Of a stretch of DNA of 64,000 bases, positions 18,808 through 27,011 are shown one piece after another (position 1 is the stretch's first letter; each line of letters opens with the position of its first letter). Location: positions 6,152,001 to 6,216,000 of the forward strand of contig NZ_BNED01000005.1 of NCBI RefSeq assembly GCF_016755875.1, written 5' to 3'. Below the pieces are notes generated by a model. That model searched no databases. It was given only the letters and a program-made list of their open reading frames with translations, and was not told the DNA's origin. This DNA comes from Streptomyces spororaveus. GTDB lineage: Bacteria; Actinomycetota; Actinomycetes; Streptomycetales; Streptomycetaceae. A program made the position numbers and the translations under genes.

Positions 18808-20028
18808 ATGCCGCTGACTCCCGAGGACGTGCGGAACAAGCAGTTCACGACCGTCCGCCTCCGAGAAGGCTATGACGAGGACGAGGTCGATGCCTTCCTC
18901 GACGAGGTCGAGTCCGAACTGACGCGCCTGCTGCGCGAGAACGAGGACCTGCGCGCCAAGCTGGCCGCCGCCACGCGTGCCGCCGCGCAGAACCAGCAGC
19001 AGCAGGGCATGCGCAAGCCGGAACCCCAGGACCAGCGAGGCCCCGGCGCCCCCGTGCCCGCGGCCATATCCGGCCCGCCGCAGCAGCAGCAGCAGATGGG
19101 CCCCCCGCAGCTTCCGGGCGGCGCCCCGCAGCTTCCGCCGGGCCCCGGCGGCCAGGGCCAGCAGGGCCCCGGCCCGATGGGCGGCCCCATGGGCGGTCCC
19201 ATGCAGCAGCACCCCATGGGTGGACCGCAGGGCATGCAGCAGCAGCCCATGGGCGGCCCCCAGGGCATGCAGCAGCAGTCGATGGGCGGCCAGAACCCGC
19301 TCGGCCAGCAGATGCAGCCCATGGGCCAGCAGATGCAGCCGATGGGGCAGCAGATGCAGCCCATGGGTCAGCCGATGCACCAGCAGCAGCCGCAGCTTCC
19401 GCAGCAGGGCCCCGGTGGCGACAGCGCCGCCCGCGTCCTGTCGCTGGCGCAGCAGACCGCCGACCAGGCGATCGCGGAGGCCCGCTCCGAGGCCAACAAG
19501 ATCGTCGGCGAGGCCCGGTCGCGCGCCGAGGGCCTGGAGCGGGACGCCCGCGCCAAGGCCGACGCGCTGGAGCGGGACGCCCAGGAGAAGCACCGCGTCG
19601 CGATGGGCTCCCTGGAGTCCGCCCGCGCCACGCTGGAGCGCAAGGTCGAGGACCTGCGGGGCTTCGAGCGTGAGTACCGTACGCGTCTGAAGTCCTACCT
19701 GGAGTCGCAGCTGCGCCAGCTGGAGACCCAGGCCGACGACTCCCTGGCCCCGCCGCGGAACCCGGCCGGTCCCGCGCTGCCGCCGTCGCCGTCGCCCTCG
19801 ATGGCTCCGGCCGGTGCGATGGGCCACTCCATGGGCGGTCCCTCGATGGGTGGCCCGTCCCCCATGGGCGGTCCCTCCCCGATGGGTGCCCCGTCCTACG
19901 GCGGCAACCAGCAGCAGATGTCCCCGGCCATGACCCAGCCGATGGCTCCGGTCCGGCCGGCTGCGCCGCAGCCGATGCAGGCGCCGTCGCCGATGCGGGG
20001 CTTCCTGATCGACGAGGACGACAACTAG
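18808..20028 (+). CDS. divIVA: Polar growth determinant DivIVA
   Basis: A 406-residue DivIVA/Wag31-type protein. The N-terminal membrane-binding domain (MPLTPEDVRNKQFTTVRLRE) is followed by a short coiled coil to about residue 60, a long Met/Gly/Pro/Gln linker (about 66-205) built from short MGGPQGMQQQ-like repeats, a second coiled coil (about 210-310) and a Pro/Met-rich tail ending in LIDEDDN. It marks hyphal tips and directs polar wall growth in Streptomyces. The linker is much longer than in Bacillus DivIVA, as is usual in this genus. Confidence 0.97.
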   Translation: MPLTPEDVRNKQFTTVRLREGYDEDEVDAFLDEVESELTRLLRENEDLRAKLAAATRAAAQNQQQQGMRKPEPQDQRGPGAPVPAAISGPPQQQQQMGPPQLPGGAPQLPPGPGGQGQQGPGPMGGPMGGPMQQHPMGGPQGMQQQPMGGPQGMQQQSMGGQNPLGQQMQPMGQQMQPMGQQMQPMGQPMHQQQPQLPQQGPGGDSAARVLSLAQQTADQAIAEARSEANKIVGEARSRAEGLERDARAKADALERDAQEKHRVAMGSLESARATLERKVEDLRGFEREYRTRLKSYLESQLRQLETQADDSLAPPRNPAGPALPPSPSPSMAPAGAMGHSMGGPSMGGPSPMGGPSPMGAPSYGGNQQQMSPAMTQPMAPVRPAAPQPMQAPSPMRGFLIDEDDN

Positions 20029-20065
20029 GCGCCGCCGCCGATTCTGCGGTCGGCAGCCGCGCACT

Positions 20066-20109
20066 ACGGGCCGGGCCCGAGGTTCTACGGAACCTCGGGC
20101 CCGGCCCGT
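20066..20109 (+). terminator. Strong intrinsic terminator of the ftsZ-divIVA unit
   Basis: A perfect 19-bp stem (20066-20084 with 20091-20109) closes on CTACGG, so a further C-G pair leaves a UACG tetraloop, an exceptionally stable cap. It lies 38 bases after the divIVA stop and is followed by a short TTTCC. Confidence 0.85.
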
Positions 20110-20159
20110 TTCCGTACCCGGCCGCGCCGCCGTTGCGGGGGCTCCGCCCCCGAGCCCCC

Positions 20160-20184
20160 GCGCCTCAAACGCCGGCGGGGCTGG
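20160..20184 (+). repeat. Streptomyces intergenic repeat unit, copy 1
   Basis: The 25 bases from 20160 to 20184 (core CTCAAACGCCGGCGGGGCTGG) recur identically at 54216-54240 and, with one change, inverted at 54548-54572. It is flanked by GGGGCTCCGCCCC-type palindromes. I recognise this as a motif common between Streptomyces genes; its origin is unknown to me. Confidence 0.6.
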
Positions 20185-20225
20185 AAGAGCGGGGCGGAGC
20201 CCCGGGACACGGCGGGGCAGACGAA

Positions 20226-20263
20226 AGCGGCCCGTCCCCCCACCCGGGAGGGGACGGGCCGCT
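20226..20263. terminator. Hairpin between convergent divIVA and ileS
   Basis: Arms AGCGGCCCGTCCCC (20226-20239) and GGGGACGGGCCGCT (20250-20263) pair perfectly over 14 bases. It lies 12 bases past the ileS stop codon and probably ends ileS transcription, or works in both directions. Confidence 0.7.
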
Positions 20264-20274
20264 CGGGCCGCGGG

Positions 20275-23200
20275 TTACGCCTTGCGGAGGCGGAACGTCA
20301 GGCCGAGGGCCTCGTCGGTGAACGGGTCACCGTAGGCGTCGTCGGCGTCGCCGGACGCGAAGTCCGTCGCCAGGACCTCGTCCGCGATCAGACCCGCGTG
20401 GTCCGTCAGGGCCGTGACGACCTCCGGGTCCGCGGAGGACCAGCGGAGCGCGATGCGGTCGGCCACATCGAGGCCCGAGTTCTTCCGGGCCTCCTGGATC
20501 AGCCGGATCGCGTCACGCGCCAGACCCGCCAGCCGCAGCTCCGGGGTGATCTCCAGGTCCAGGGCGACCGTCGCGCCCGAGTCGGACGCCACCGACCAGC
20601 CCTCGCGCGGGGTCTCCGTGATGATGACCTCCTCCGGCGAGAGGGAGATCTCCTCACCGTTCAGCGAGATCACCGCGGAGCCGGTCCGCAGGGCCAGCGA
20701 CAGCGCCGCCGCGTCGGCCGCGGCCACCGCCTTCGCCACGTCCTGGACGCCCTTGCCGAAGCGCTTGCCCAGCGCCCGGAAGTTCGCCTTCGCCGTGGTG
20801 TCCACCAGGGACCCGCCGACCTCGGACAGGGAGGCCAGGGAGGAGACGTTCAGCTCCTCCGTGATCTGGGACTGCAGCTCGGCGGAGAGCGCGTCGAAGC
20901 CCACCGCGCCGACCAGTGCCCGGGAGAGCGGCTGGCGGGTCTTCACGCCCGATTCCGCGCGGGTGGCACGGCCGAGCTCCACCAGGCGGCGGACCAGCTG
21001 CATCTGCTGCGACAGCGTCGGGTCGATCGCCGCCGTGTCCGCGACCGGCCACGTGGACAGGTGCACGGACTCCGGGGACTCCGGGGTGACCGGGACGATC
21101 ATGTCCTGCCAGACCCGCTCCGAGATGAACGGGGTGAGCGGGGCCATCAGGCGGGTGACCGTCTCCACGACCTCGTGCAGCGTCCGCAGCGCGGCCGCGT
21201 CGCCCTGCCAGAAGCGGCGGCGCGAGCGGCGCACGTACCAGTTCGACAGGTCGTCCACGAAGGAGGACAGCAGCTTGCCCGCGCGCTGGGTGTCGTACGC
21301 CTCCATCGCCTCGGTGACCTCGGCGACGAGGGCGTGCAGCTCCGAGAGCAGCCAGCGGTCCAGGACCGTGCGGTCCGAGGGGGCCGGGTCGGAGGCGGAG
21401 GGCGCCCAGTTCGACGTGCGGGCGTACAGGGCCTGGAAGGCGACCGTGTTCCAGTACGTGAGGAGCGTCTTGCGGACGACCTCCTGGATCGTGCCGTGGC
21501 CCACGCGCCGCGCCGCCCACGGGGAGCCGCCGGCCGCCATGAACCAGCGCACCGCGTCCGCGCCGTGCTGGTCCATGAGCGCGATCGGCTCCAGGGTGTT
21601 GCCCAGGTGCTTGGACATCTTGCGGCCGTCCTCGGCGAGGATGTGGCCCAGGCAGACCACGTTCTCGTACGAGGACTTGTCGAAGACGAGGGTGCCGACC
21701 GCCATCAGCGTGTAGAACCAGCCGCGGGTCTGGTCGATGGCCTCCGAGATGAACTGCGCCGGGTAGCGCTTCTCGAAGATCTCCTTGTTCTTGTGCGGGT
21801 AGCCCCACTGCGCGAACGGCATCGAGCCCGAGTCGTACCAGGCGTCGATGACCTCCGGCACGCGGACCGCTTCGAGCGAGCAGCCCTCGTGCGTGCAGGC
21901 GAAGGTGACCTCGTCGATGTACGGGCGGTGCGGGTCCAGGCCGGAGAGGTCCGTGCCCGTCAGCTCGCCCAGCTCCGCGCGCGAGCCCACGCAGGTGAGG
22001 TGGTTCTCCTCACAGCGCCAGATCGGCAGCGGGGTGCCCCAGTAGCGGTTGCGGGAGAGCGCCCAGTCGATGTTGTTGTTCAGCCAGTCGCCGAAGCGGC
22101 CCTGCTTGACCGAGTCCGGGAACCAGTTCGTCTTCTCGTTCTCCCGCAGCATCGCGTCCTTGACGGCGGTGGTGCGGATGTACCAGGACGGCTGCGCGTA
22201 GTAGAGCAGGGCCGTGTGGCAGCGCCAGCAGTGCGGGTAGCTGTGCTCGTAGGCGATGTGCTTGAAGAGCCGGCCGCGCGCGTCGAGGTCGGCGGTCAGC
22301 TTCTCGTCGGCCTTCTTGAAGAAGACGCCGCCGACCAGCGGGACCTCCTCCTCGAAGGTGCCGTCGGGGCGGACCGGGTTCACGACGGGCAGGCCGTACG
22401 CGCGGCAGACCGCGAGGTCGTCGGCGCCGAAGGCGGGGGACTGGTGGACCAGACCGGTGCCGTCCTCGGTCGTGACGTACTCGGCGTTCACGACGTAGTG
22501 GGCCGGAGCCGGGAACTCGACGAGGTCGAAGGGGCGCTCGTACGTCCAGCGCTCCATCTCCTTGCCCGTGAAGGTCTGGCCGGTGGCCTCCCAGCCCTCA
22601 CCGAGGGACTTCTCCAGCAGCGGCTGGGCGACGACCAGCTTCTCCTCGCCATTGGTCGCGACGACGTACGTGACATCGGGGTGCGCGGCGACCGCGGTGT
22701 TCGAGACCAGGGTCCACGGGGTCGTCGTCCACACCAGCAGGGCCGCCTCGCCCGCGAGCGGGCCGGAGGTCAGCGGGAAGCGGACGTAGACCGACGGGTC
22801 GACGACCGTCTCGTAGCCCTGGGCCAGCTCGTGGTCGGAGAGGCCGGTGCCGCAGCGGGGGCACCAGGGGGCGACGCGGTGGTCCTGGGTGAGCAGACCC
22901 TTGTTGAAGATCTCCTTCAGCGACCACCACACGGACTCGACGTACTCCGGGTCCATGGTCCGGTAGGCGTCGTCCAGGTCGACCCAGTAGCCCATCCGGG
23001 TCGTGAGCTCGGTGAACGCGTCGGTGTGGCGGGTCACGGACTCGCGGCACTTGGCGTTGAACTCGGCGATGCCGTACGCCTCGATGTCCTGCTTGCCGTT
23101 GAAGCCGAGCTCCTTCTCGACGGCGAGCTCGACGGGCAGGCCGTGGCAGTCCCAGCCGGCCTTGCGGGCCACGTGGTAGCCGCGCATGGTGCGGAAGCGG

Positions 23201-23421
23201 GGGAAGACGTCCTTGAAGACGCGGGCCTCGATGTGGTGCGCGCCGGGCATGCCGTTCGCGGTGGGCGGGCCCTCGTAGAAGACCCATTCGGGGCGGCCCT
23301 CGGACTGCTCCAGGGTCTTGGCGAAGGTCTTGCTCTCGCGCCAGAAGTCGAGGACGGCGTGCTCAAGGGCAGGCAGGTCGACCTGGGCGGGTACCGGGCG
23401 GTACTGCGGCGGTGTGGTCAT
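20275..23421 (-). CDS. ileS: Isoleucyl-tRNA synthetase
   Basis: A 1048-residue class I synthetase from the ATG at 23421 (an upstream extension in the same frame lies inside the T-box leader). The HIGH-type motif appears as PTANGMPGAHHIE and the KMSKS motif as GRKMSKHLGN. A large editing domain lies between them and an anticodon-binding domain with a zinc-type CHTALLYY region is present. The length and motif variants resemble the longer, eukaryote-like IleS type that tends to resist mupirocin; resistance is inference. It is expressed as a single gene under a T-box. Confidence 0.97.
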   Translation of the reverse strand: MTTPPQYRPVPAQVDLPALEHAVLDFWRESKTFAKTLEQSEGRPEWVFYEGPPTANGMPGAHHIEARVFKDVFPRFRTMRGYHVARKAGWDCHGLPVELAVEKELGFNGKQDIEAYGIAEFNAKCRESVTRHTDAFTELTTRMGYWVDLDDAYRTMDPEYVESVWWSLKEIFNKGLLTQDHRVAPWCPRCGTGLSDHELAQGYETVVDPSVYVRFPLTSGPLAGEAALLVWTTTPWTLVSNTAVAAHPDVTYVVATNGEEKLVVAQPLLEKSLGEGWEATGQTFTGKEMERWTYERPFDLVEFPAPAHYVVNAEYVTTEDGTGLVHQSPAFGADDLAVCRAYGLPVVNPVRPDGTFEEEVPLVGGVFFKKADEKLTADLDARGRLFKHIAYEHSYPHCWRCHTALLYYAQPSWYIRTTAVKDAMLRENEKTNWFPDSVKQGRFGDWLNNNIDWALSRNRYWGTPLPIWRCEENHLTCVGSRAELGELTGTDLSGLDPHRPYIDEVTFACTHEGCSLEAVRVPEVIDAWYDSGSMPFAQWGYPHKNKEIFEKRYPAQFISEAIDQTRGWFYTLMAVGTLVFDKSSYENVVCLGHILAEDGRKMSKHLGNTLEPIALMDQHGADAVRWFMAAGGSPWAARRVGHGTIQEVVRKTLLTYWNTVAFQALYARTSNWAPSASDPAPSDRTVLDRWLLSELHALVAEVTEAMEAYDTQRAGKLLSSFVDDLSNWYVRRSRRRFWQGDAAALRTLHEVVETVTRLMAPLTPFISERVWQDMIVPVTPESPESVHLSTWPVADTAAIDPTLSQQMQLVRRLVELGRATRAESGVKTRQPLSRALVGAVGFDALSAELQSQITEELNVSSLASLSEVGGSLVDTTAKANFRALGKRFGKGVQDVAKAVAAADAAALSLALRTGSAVISLNGEEISLSPEEVIITETPREGWSVASDSGATVALDLEITPELRLAGLARDAIRLIQEARKNSGLDVADRIALRWSSADPEVVTALTDHAGLIADEVLATDFASGDADDAYGDPFTDEALGLTFRLRKA

Positions 23422-23712
23422 GAGGCTGAACTCTTCCTCCGGCGGGGTGTCAATTCCGTCCGGAGGGACGAGAGCGCTGCTGCTCCCGCGGTACCACCCT
23501 CCTTGGCCGCCGGACGGATCCGGTGGCCCCCTCATTGGGGCGCGAAGCCGGTTCTACTCGCCGTACGGGTGTCCCGTGCGGGCTTTCTTCCGGCGGCTCA
23601 GGGGTGATCCTTCACATCGCGCTCGCCCCCGGGCTCTCACCGTCCCCGGGTCGCTCCTGGCTGCGTACGACGCTACTCGTCCCCGTCCATGCCTTTCGCT
23701 GGGCCCAGTGTA
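23422..23712 (-). promoter_or_regulatory. T-box riboswitch controlling ileS translation
   Basis: Read on the minus strand, the conserved T-box AGGGTGGTACCGCG lies at 23502-23487. GGAGGG just within it can pair with CCCTCC at 23468-23463 to form the antisequestrator. The alternative helix pairs CCTCCGG (23466-23460) with CCGGAGG (23442-23436), which contains the ileS ribosome site. So uncharged tRNA-Ile should expose the ribosome site, which is translational rather than transcriptional control. A plausible isoleucine specifier ATC lies at 23608-23606. A candidate -10, TACACT, is at 23712-23707. Translational ileS T-boxes are known in Actinobacteria. Confidence 0.88.
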
Positions 23713-24021
23713 CGGGCCCGGGGGGCGCACGGCAGACCGGTTTACGGGGGCCCGTGCGGGGCCCGCCGGCCCGGCGTGGCGGGGCCGCGCGGAGGGTCCG
23801 CGCGCGACCCCGGCGTGCCCCCGGCGTGACCCGAATGGGCCCGCGGTGCCGCCCCCGACTCGGGTGGGGCGGGAGTGGCGGATTACCGGGGCTCCTGATG
23901 GGCACAACGGATGCAGGTTGACCTCGACGGATGCGTGCCCCGTTGCCGCGGGGCCGGTGTCGATTTATCGTTCCGGCACGATTCGCGAGCAAAGATCACA
24001 GTATGTGAAGGGGCCGCGGCC
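23713..24021. other. Gene-free spacer between ileS leader and the DksA-like gene
   Basis: About 300 bases, very GC-rich to 23880 and more AT-rich after. It must carry the ileS promoter on one strand and that of the next gene on the other. TTGACC at 23918-23923 resembles a -35 box, but no matching -10 is clear. No credible coding frame is seen. Confidence 0.4.
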
Positions 24022-24768
24022 ATGGTGGCGAAGAAGACCGCCGGGAGTACTGCCAAGAAGGCCGTCGGGAAGGCCGCCGGGAAGGCGGCGGTCTCCGAGG
24101 ACGCGGTCCCCGCCAAGAAGGCGACCGCTGCCCGTAAGACCGCTGCCGGCGCGCACGCTCCGGACGGGAAGGCGACCGCCGTCACGAAGACGACCGTCGA
24201 GAAGCGGACGGGCACGGCCAAGAAGGCCGTGGCCGAGGGGGCGGCACATGCCGCGAAGAAGACGGGAGTCCGGAAAGTGGTTGCCAAGAAGAGCGCAGGT
24301 ACGGCGAGGAAGACGGCTGCGGCCGCCACCAGCGGGCTCCCCAAGGCGCGGACCACGGCGGCCCTGGCCCCCGGCGAGCTCGCCGTACGGCCCGGGGAGG
24401 ACCCCTGGACCCCCAAGGAGGTCGAGGACGCCCGTGCCGAGCTCCTGTCCGAGGTGCTGCGGCTGCGGGCCGAGCTCGACGCCTCCGAGGCGGCGATCTC
24501 CGGCCTGATGCGGGACTCCGGGGACGGTGCGGGCGACGACCAGGCCGACACGGGCACCAAGAACATCACCCGGGAGTCCGAGCTGGCGCTGGCCGCGAAC
24601 GCCACCTCGATGCTGGAACAGACCGAGCGGGCCCTGGAGCGGCTGGAGGCGGGCACGTACGGGCTCTGCGAGAACTGCGGGCAGCCCATCGGCAAGGCGC
24701 GGATGCAGGCCTTCCCGCGGGCCACGCTGTGCGTGGACTGCAAGCAGAAGCAGGAGCGGCGGCACTGA
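24022..24768 (+). CDS. DksA/TraR-type zinc finger protein with histone-like Lys/Ala-rich N-terminus
   Basis: A 248-residue protein. Residues 1-110 are built from AKKTA/KKA-type repeats like the tails of histone H1 or of mycobacterial HupB, strongly basic and disordered. Residues 130-248 form a DksA/TraR domain: a helical hairpin with EVLRLRAELDASEAA and NATSMLEQTERALERLEAGTYG, then a four-cysteine zinc finger CENCGQPIGKARMQAFPRATLCVDC. DksA proteins bind the RNA polymerase secondary channel; the tail could add DNA or RNA binding. The start ATG has AAGGGG upstream. Function is inferred from domains. Confidence 0.85.
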   Translation: MVAKKTAGSTAKKAVGKAAGKAAVSEDAVPAKKATAARKTAAGAHAPDGKATAVTKTTVEKRTGTAKKAVAEGAAHAAKKTGVRKVVAKKSAGTARKTAAAATSGLPKARTTAALAPGELAVRPGEDPWTPKEVEDARAELLSEVLRLRAELDASEAAISGLMRDSGDGAGDDQADTGTKNITRESELALAANATSMLEQTERALERLEAGTYGLCENCGQPIGKARMQAFPRATLCVDCKQKQERRH

Positions 24769-24885
24769 GGGCACCACCCGGGAGGTCGGGGAGGTGGGGC
24801 AGGCGCCGAGCGGGGGCCCTGACGTACCCTCGTGTTCCGTCAGGGTCCAGGAGGAGCCTGGTTCGAGCTAGTTCGAGGGACTCAC

Positions 24886-25446
24886 GTGGCAGAGGCGGAG
24901 CGCATCATCGGTACGCCGGAGGTCGGGGACGAAGCCCAGCCTGAGTCCGCCGGGCCCAAGGGGCGCCGTCGGATCACGGCTCTGCTCGTCGTGGCGGTGC
25001 TCGCCTACCTGCTGGACCTCGGCAGCAAGATGCTGGTCGTGGCGAAGCTGGAGCACCAGCCGCCGATCGAGATCATCGGTGAGCTGCTGAAATTCGAGGC
25101 GGTCCGCAACCCGGGCGCCGCCTTCGGCTTCGGCGAGGCCTTCACCATCATCTTCACCTGCATCGCGGCCTCGGTGATCGTGGTGATCGTGCGGCTGGCC
25201 CGCAAGCTCTACAGCCTGCCGTGGGCGATCGCCCTGGGCCTGCTGCTCGGCGGCGCGCTGGGCAACCTGACCGACCGGATCTTCCGTGCGCCGGGTGTGT
25301 TCCGGGGCGCGGTCGTCGACTTCATCGCGCCCGCCCATTTCGCCGTCTTCAACCTCGCGGACTCGGCGATCGTGTGCGGCGGCATCCTGATCGTCCTGCT
25401 GTCCTTCAAGGGCCTGGACCCGGACGGGACCGTCCACAAGGACTGA
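24886..25446 (+). CDS. lspA: Lipoprotein signal peptidase II
   Basis: A 186-residue aspartic membrane protease from the GTG at 24886 behind a GAGGGA site; the frame opens 54 bases earlier without a better start. Four membrane helices are visible. The catalytic aspartates lie in [21 protein letters not shown] and [11 protein letters not shown], and the conserved [10 protein letters not shown] motif is present. It removes signal peptides from diacylated prolipoproteins. lgt, the enzyme of the preceding step, is at the far right of the window. Confidence 0.97.
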   Translation: MAEAERIIGTPEVGDEAQPESAGPKGRRRITALLVVAVLAYLLDLGSKMLVVAKLEHQPPIEIIGELLKFEAVRNPGAAFGFGEAFTIIFTCIAASVIVVIVRLARKLYSLPWAIALGLLLGGALGNLTDRIFRAPGVFRGAVVDFIAPAHFAVFNLADSAIVCGGILIVLLSFKGLDPDGTVHKD

Positions 25447-25487
25447 TCGCGGGACGGCTCGACCGCCCCGTCCTGCATACTCGACGG

Positions 25488-26429
25488 GTGAGTACGATTC
25501 CCGAGATCCGCACCCTGCCCGTTCCCGATGGCCTTGAGGGCGAGCGCGTCGACGCCGCCATCGCCCGTATGTTCGGTTTTTCCCGGACGAAGGCGGCCGA
25601 TCTCGCGGCCGCGGGAAAGGTGTCGGTCGACGGCAGTGTCGTCGGGAAGTCCGAGCGTGTGCACGGTGGCGCCTGGCTCGAAGTCGAGATGCCCGAGCCG
25701 CCGCGGCCGGTCGAGCTCGTCGCCGAGCCGGTCCCGGGCATGGAGATCATCCATGACGACGACGACATCGTCGTCATCATGAAGCCGGTCGGCGTCGCCG
25801 CCCACCCGAGCCCCGGCTGGACCGGTACCACCGTCATCGGCGGCCTCGCCGCGGCCGGCTACCGCATCTCCACCTCCGGCGCCTCCGAGCGCCAGGGCAT
25901 CGTCCACCGCCTCGACGTCGGCACGTCCGGCCTGATGGCCGTCGCGAAGTCGGAGCGCGCCTACACCTCGCTGAAGAACCAGTTCCGCGAGCGGGTCGTG
26001 GACAAGCGCTACCACGCGCTGGTGCAGGGCCACCCGGACCCGATGAGCGGCACGATCGACGCGCCGATCGGCCGCCACCCCAGCGCGGACTACAAGTGGG
26101 CGGTGATCCAGGACGGCAAGGCGTCCGTCACCCACTACGACCTGATCGAGGCCTTCCGTGCCGCCTCGCTGCTGGACATCAAGCTGGAGACCGGCCGTAC
26201 GCACCAGATCCGCGTGCACATGTCGGCGCACCGGCACCCGTGCGTCGGCGACCTGACCTACGGCGCCGACCCGACCGTCGCCAAGCGGCTCGGCCTCACC
26301 CGGCAGTGGCTGCACGCGGTGCGCCTCGGCTTCGAGCACCCGTCGGACGGGCAGTGGGTCGAGTTCGAGAGCACCTACCCGGCGGACCTCCAGCACGCGC
26401 TGGACGTGATCCGGGCGGAGAGCGAGTGA
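25488..26429 (+). CDS. rluD: RluA/RluD-family pseudouridine synthase
   Basis: A 313-residue enzyme with an N-terminal S4 RNA-binding domain ([21 protein letters not shown]) and a catalytic domain with [20 protein letters not shown], whose Asp is the nucleophile, and [21 protein letters not shown]. It isomerises uridines in rRNA, probably of the 50S subunit. The GTG at 25488 has no ribosome site but CATACT ends six bases before it, pointing to a leaderless mRNA. It follows lspA by 41 bases, the usual lspA-rluD pairing. Which uridines are modified cannot be told. Confidence 0.93.
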   Translation: MSTIPEIRTLPVPDGLEGERVDAAIARMFGFSRTKAADLAAAGKVSVDGSVVGKSERVHGGAWLEVEMPEPPRPVELVAEPVPGMEIIHDDDDIVVIMKPVGVAAHPSPGWTGTTVIGGLAAAGYRISTSGASERQGIVHRLDVGTSGLMAVAKSERAYTSLKNQFRERVVDKRYHALVQGHPDPMSGTIDAPIGRHPSADYKWAVIQDGKASVTHYDLIEAFRAASLLDIKLETGRTHQIRVHMSAHRHPCVGDLTYGADPTVAKRLGLTRQWLHAVRLGFEHPSDGQWVEFESTYPADLQHALDVIRAESE

Positions 26430-26905
26430 CCTCGCCGGCCGGGGGCGCGGTCGAGGTCCGCGTCGCCGCCTCGGAGGAGGACCTGAAGTCCTGCTTCGCG
26501 GTGCGGTCCGAGGTCTTCGTGGTCGAGCAGTCGGTACCGGAGTCGATCGAGTACGACGCGTACGACGCGGACGCGGTGCACGTCCTGGCCGTGGACGCGC
26601 AGGGGGTGCCGCTGGGCACGGGCCGGCTGCTGTACGGGCCGGCCGCCCTGGGCAAGACGGGCGACCCGACGGTCGGCTCGCTGGGCCGGCTGGCCGTCAC
26701 CAAGGCCGCGCGCGGACTGGGCGTGGGTGTGGCGCTGGTCCGCGCGATCGAGGCGGAGGCCGGGCGGCGGGGTCTGACGGCGGTCGACCTGGGCGCGCAG
26801 ACGCATGCGCTGGGCTTCTACGAGCGGCTCGGGTACGTGGCCTACGGCCCGGAGTTCCAGGACGCGGGCATCCCGCACCGCGCGATGCGACGTCCCCTCC
26901 CGTAG
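26426..26905 (+). CDS. GNAT-family N-acetyltransferase
   Basis: A 159-residue protein whose GTG overlaps the rluD stop (GTGA). The acetyl-CoA-binding region is [26 protein letters not shown] and the C-terminal [14 protein letters not shown] is the typical GNAT end. The N-terminal [21 protein letters not shown] resembles ElaA-like members. The acceptor is unknown; coupling to a pseudouridine synthase gene suggests no more than shared expression. Confidence 0.88.
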   Translation: MTSPAGGAVEVRVAASEEDLKSCFAVRSEVFVVEQSVPESIEYDAYDADAVHVLAVDAQGVPLGTGRLLYGPAALGKTGDPTVGSLGRLAVTKAARGLGVGVALVRAIEAEAGRRGLTAVDLGAQTHALGFYERLGYVAYGPEFQDAGIPHRAMRRPLP

Positions 26906-26942
26906 CCGGAACGCCGCGGCGCGGGCGCGGAGCGCCGTAGGG

Positions 26943-26961
26943 GTCGGGGCGGAGCCCCGAC
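26943..26961. terminator. Short stable hairpin after the GNAT gene
   Basis: GTCGGGGC and GCCCCGAC pair over 8 bases around GGA. The GGGGCGGAGCCCC core is a frequent Streptomyces intergenic motif. It may end the lspA-rluD-GNAT transcript, but no U-run follows. Confidence 0.45.
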
Positions 26962-27011
26962 ACGGCCCCCGACCCGCACCGCCAAGCGCAGCGGACTGGC
27001 AGGGTGGGGGA

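Noticed and set aside
19150..19380. Short repeated units that could look like a CRISPR array
   Set aside because: They are in-frame codon repeats of the DivIVA linker, with irregular spacing and no unique spacers.
20398..23607. 1069-codon frame on the plus strand opposite ileS
   Set aside because: Antisense shadow of ileS; the minus strand encodes a complete synthetase with all motifs.
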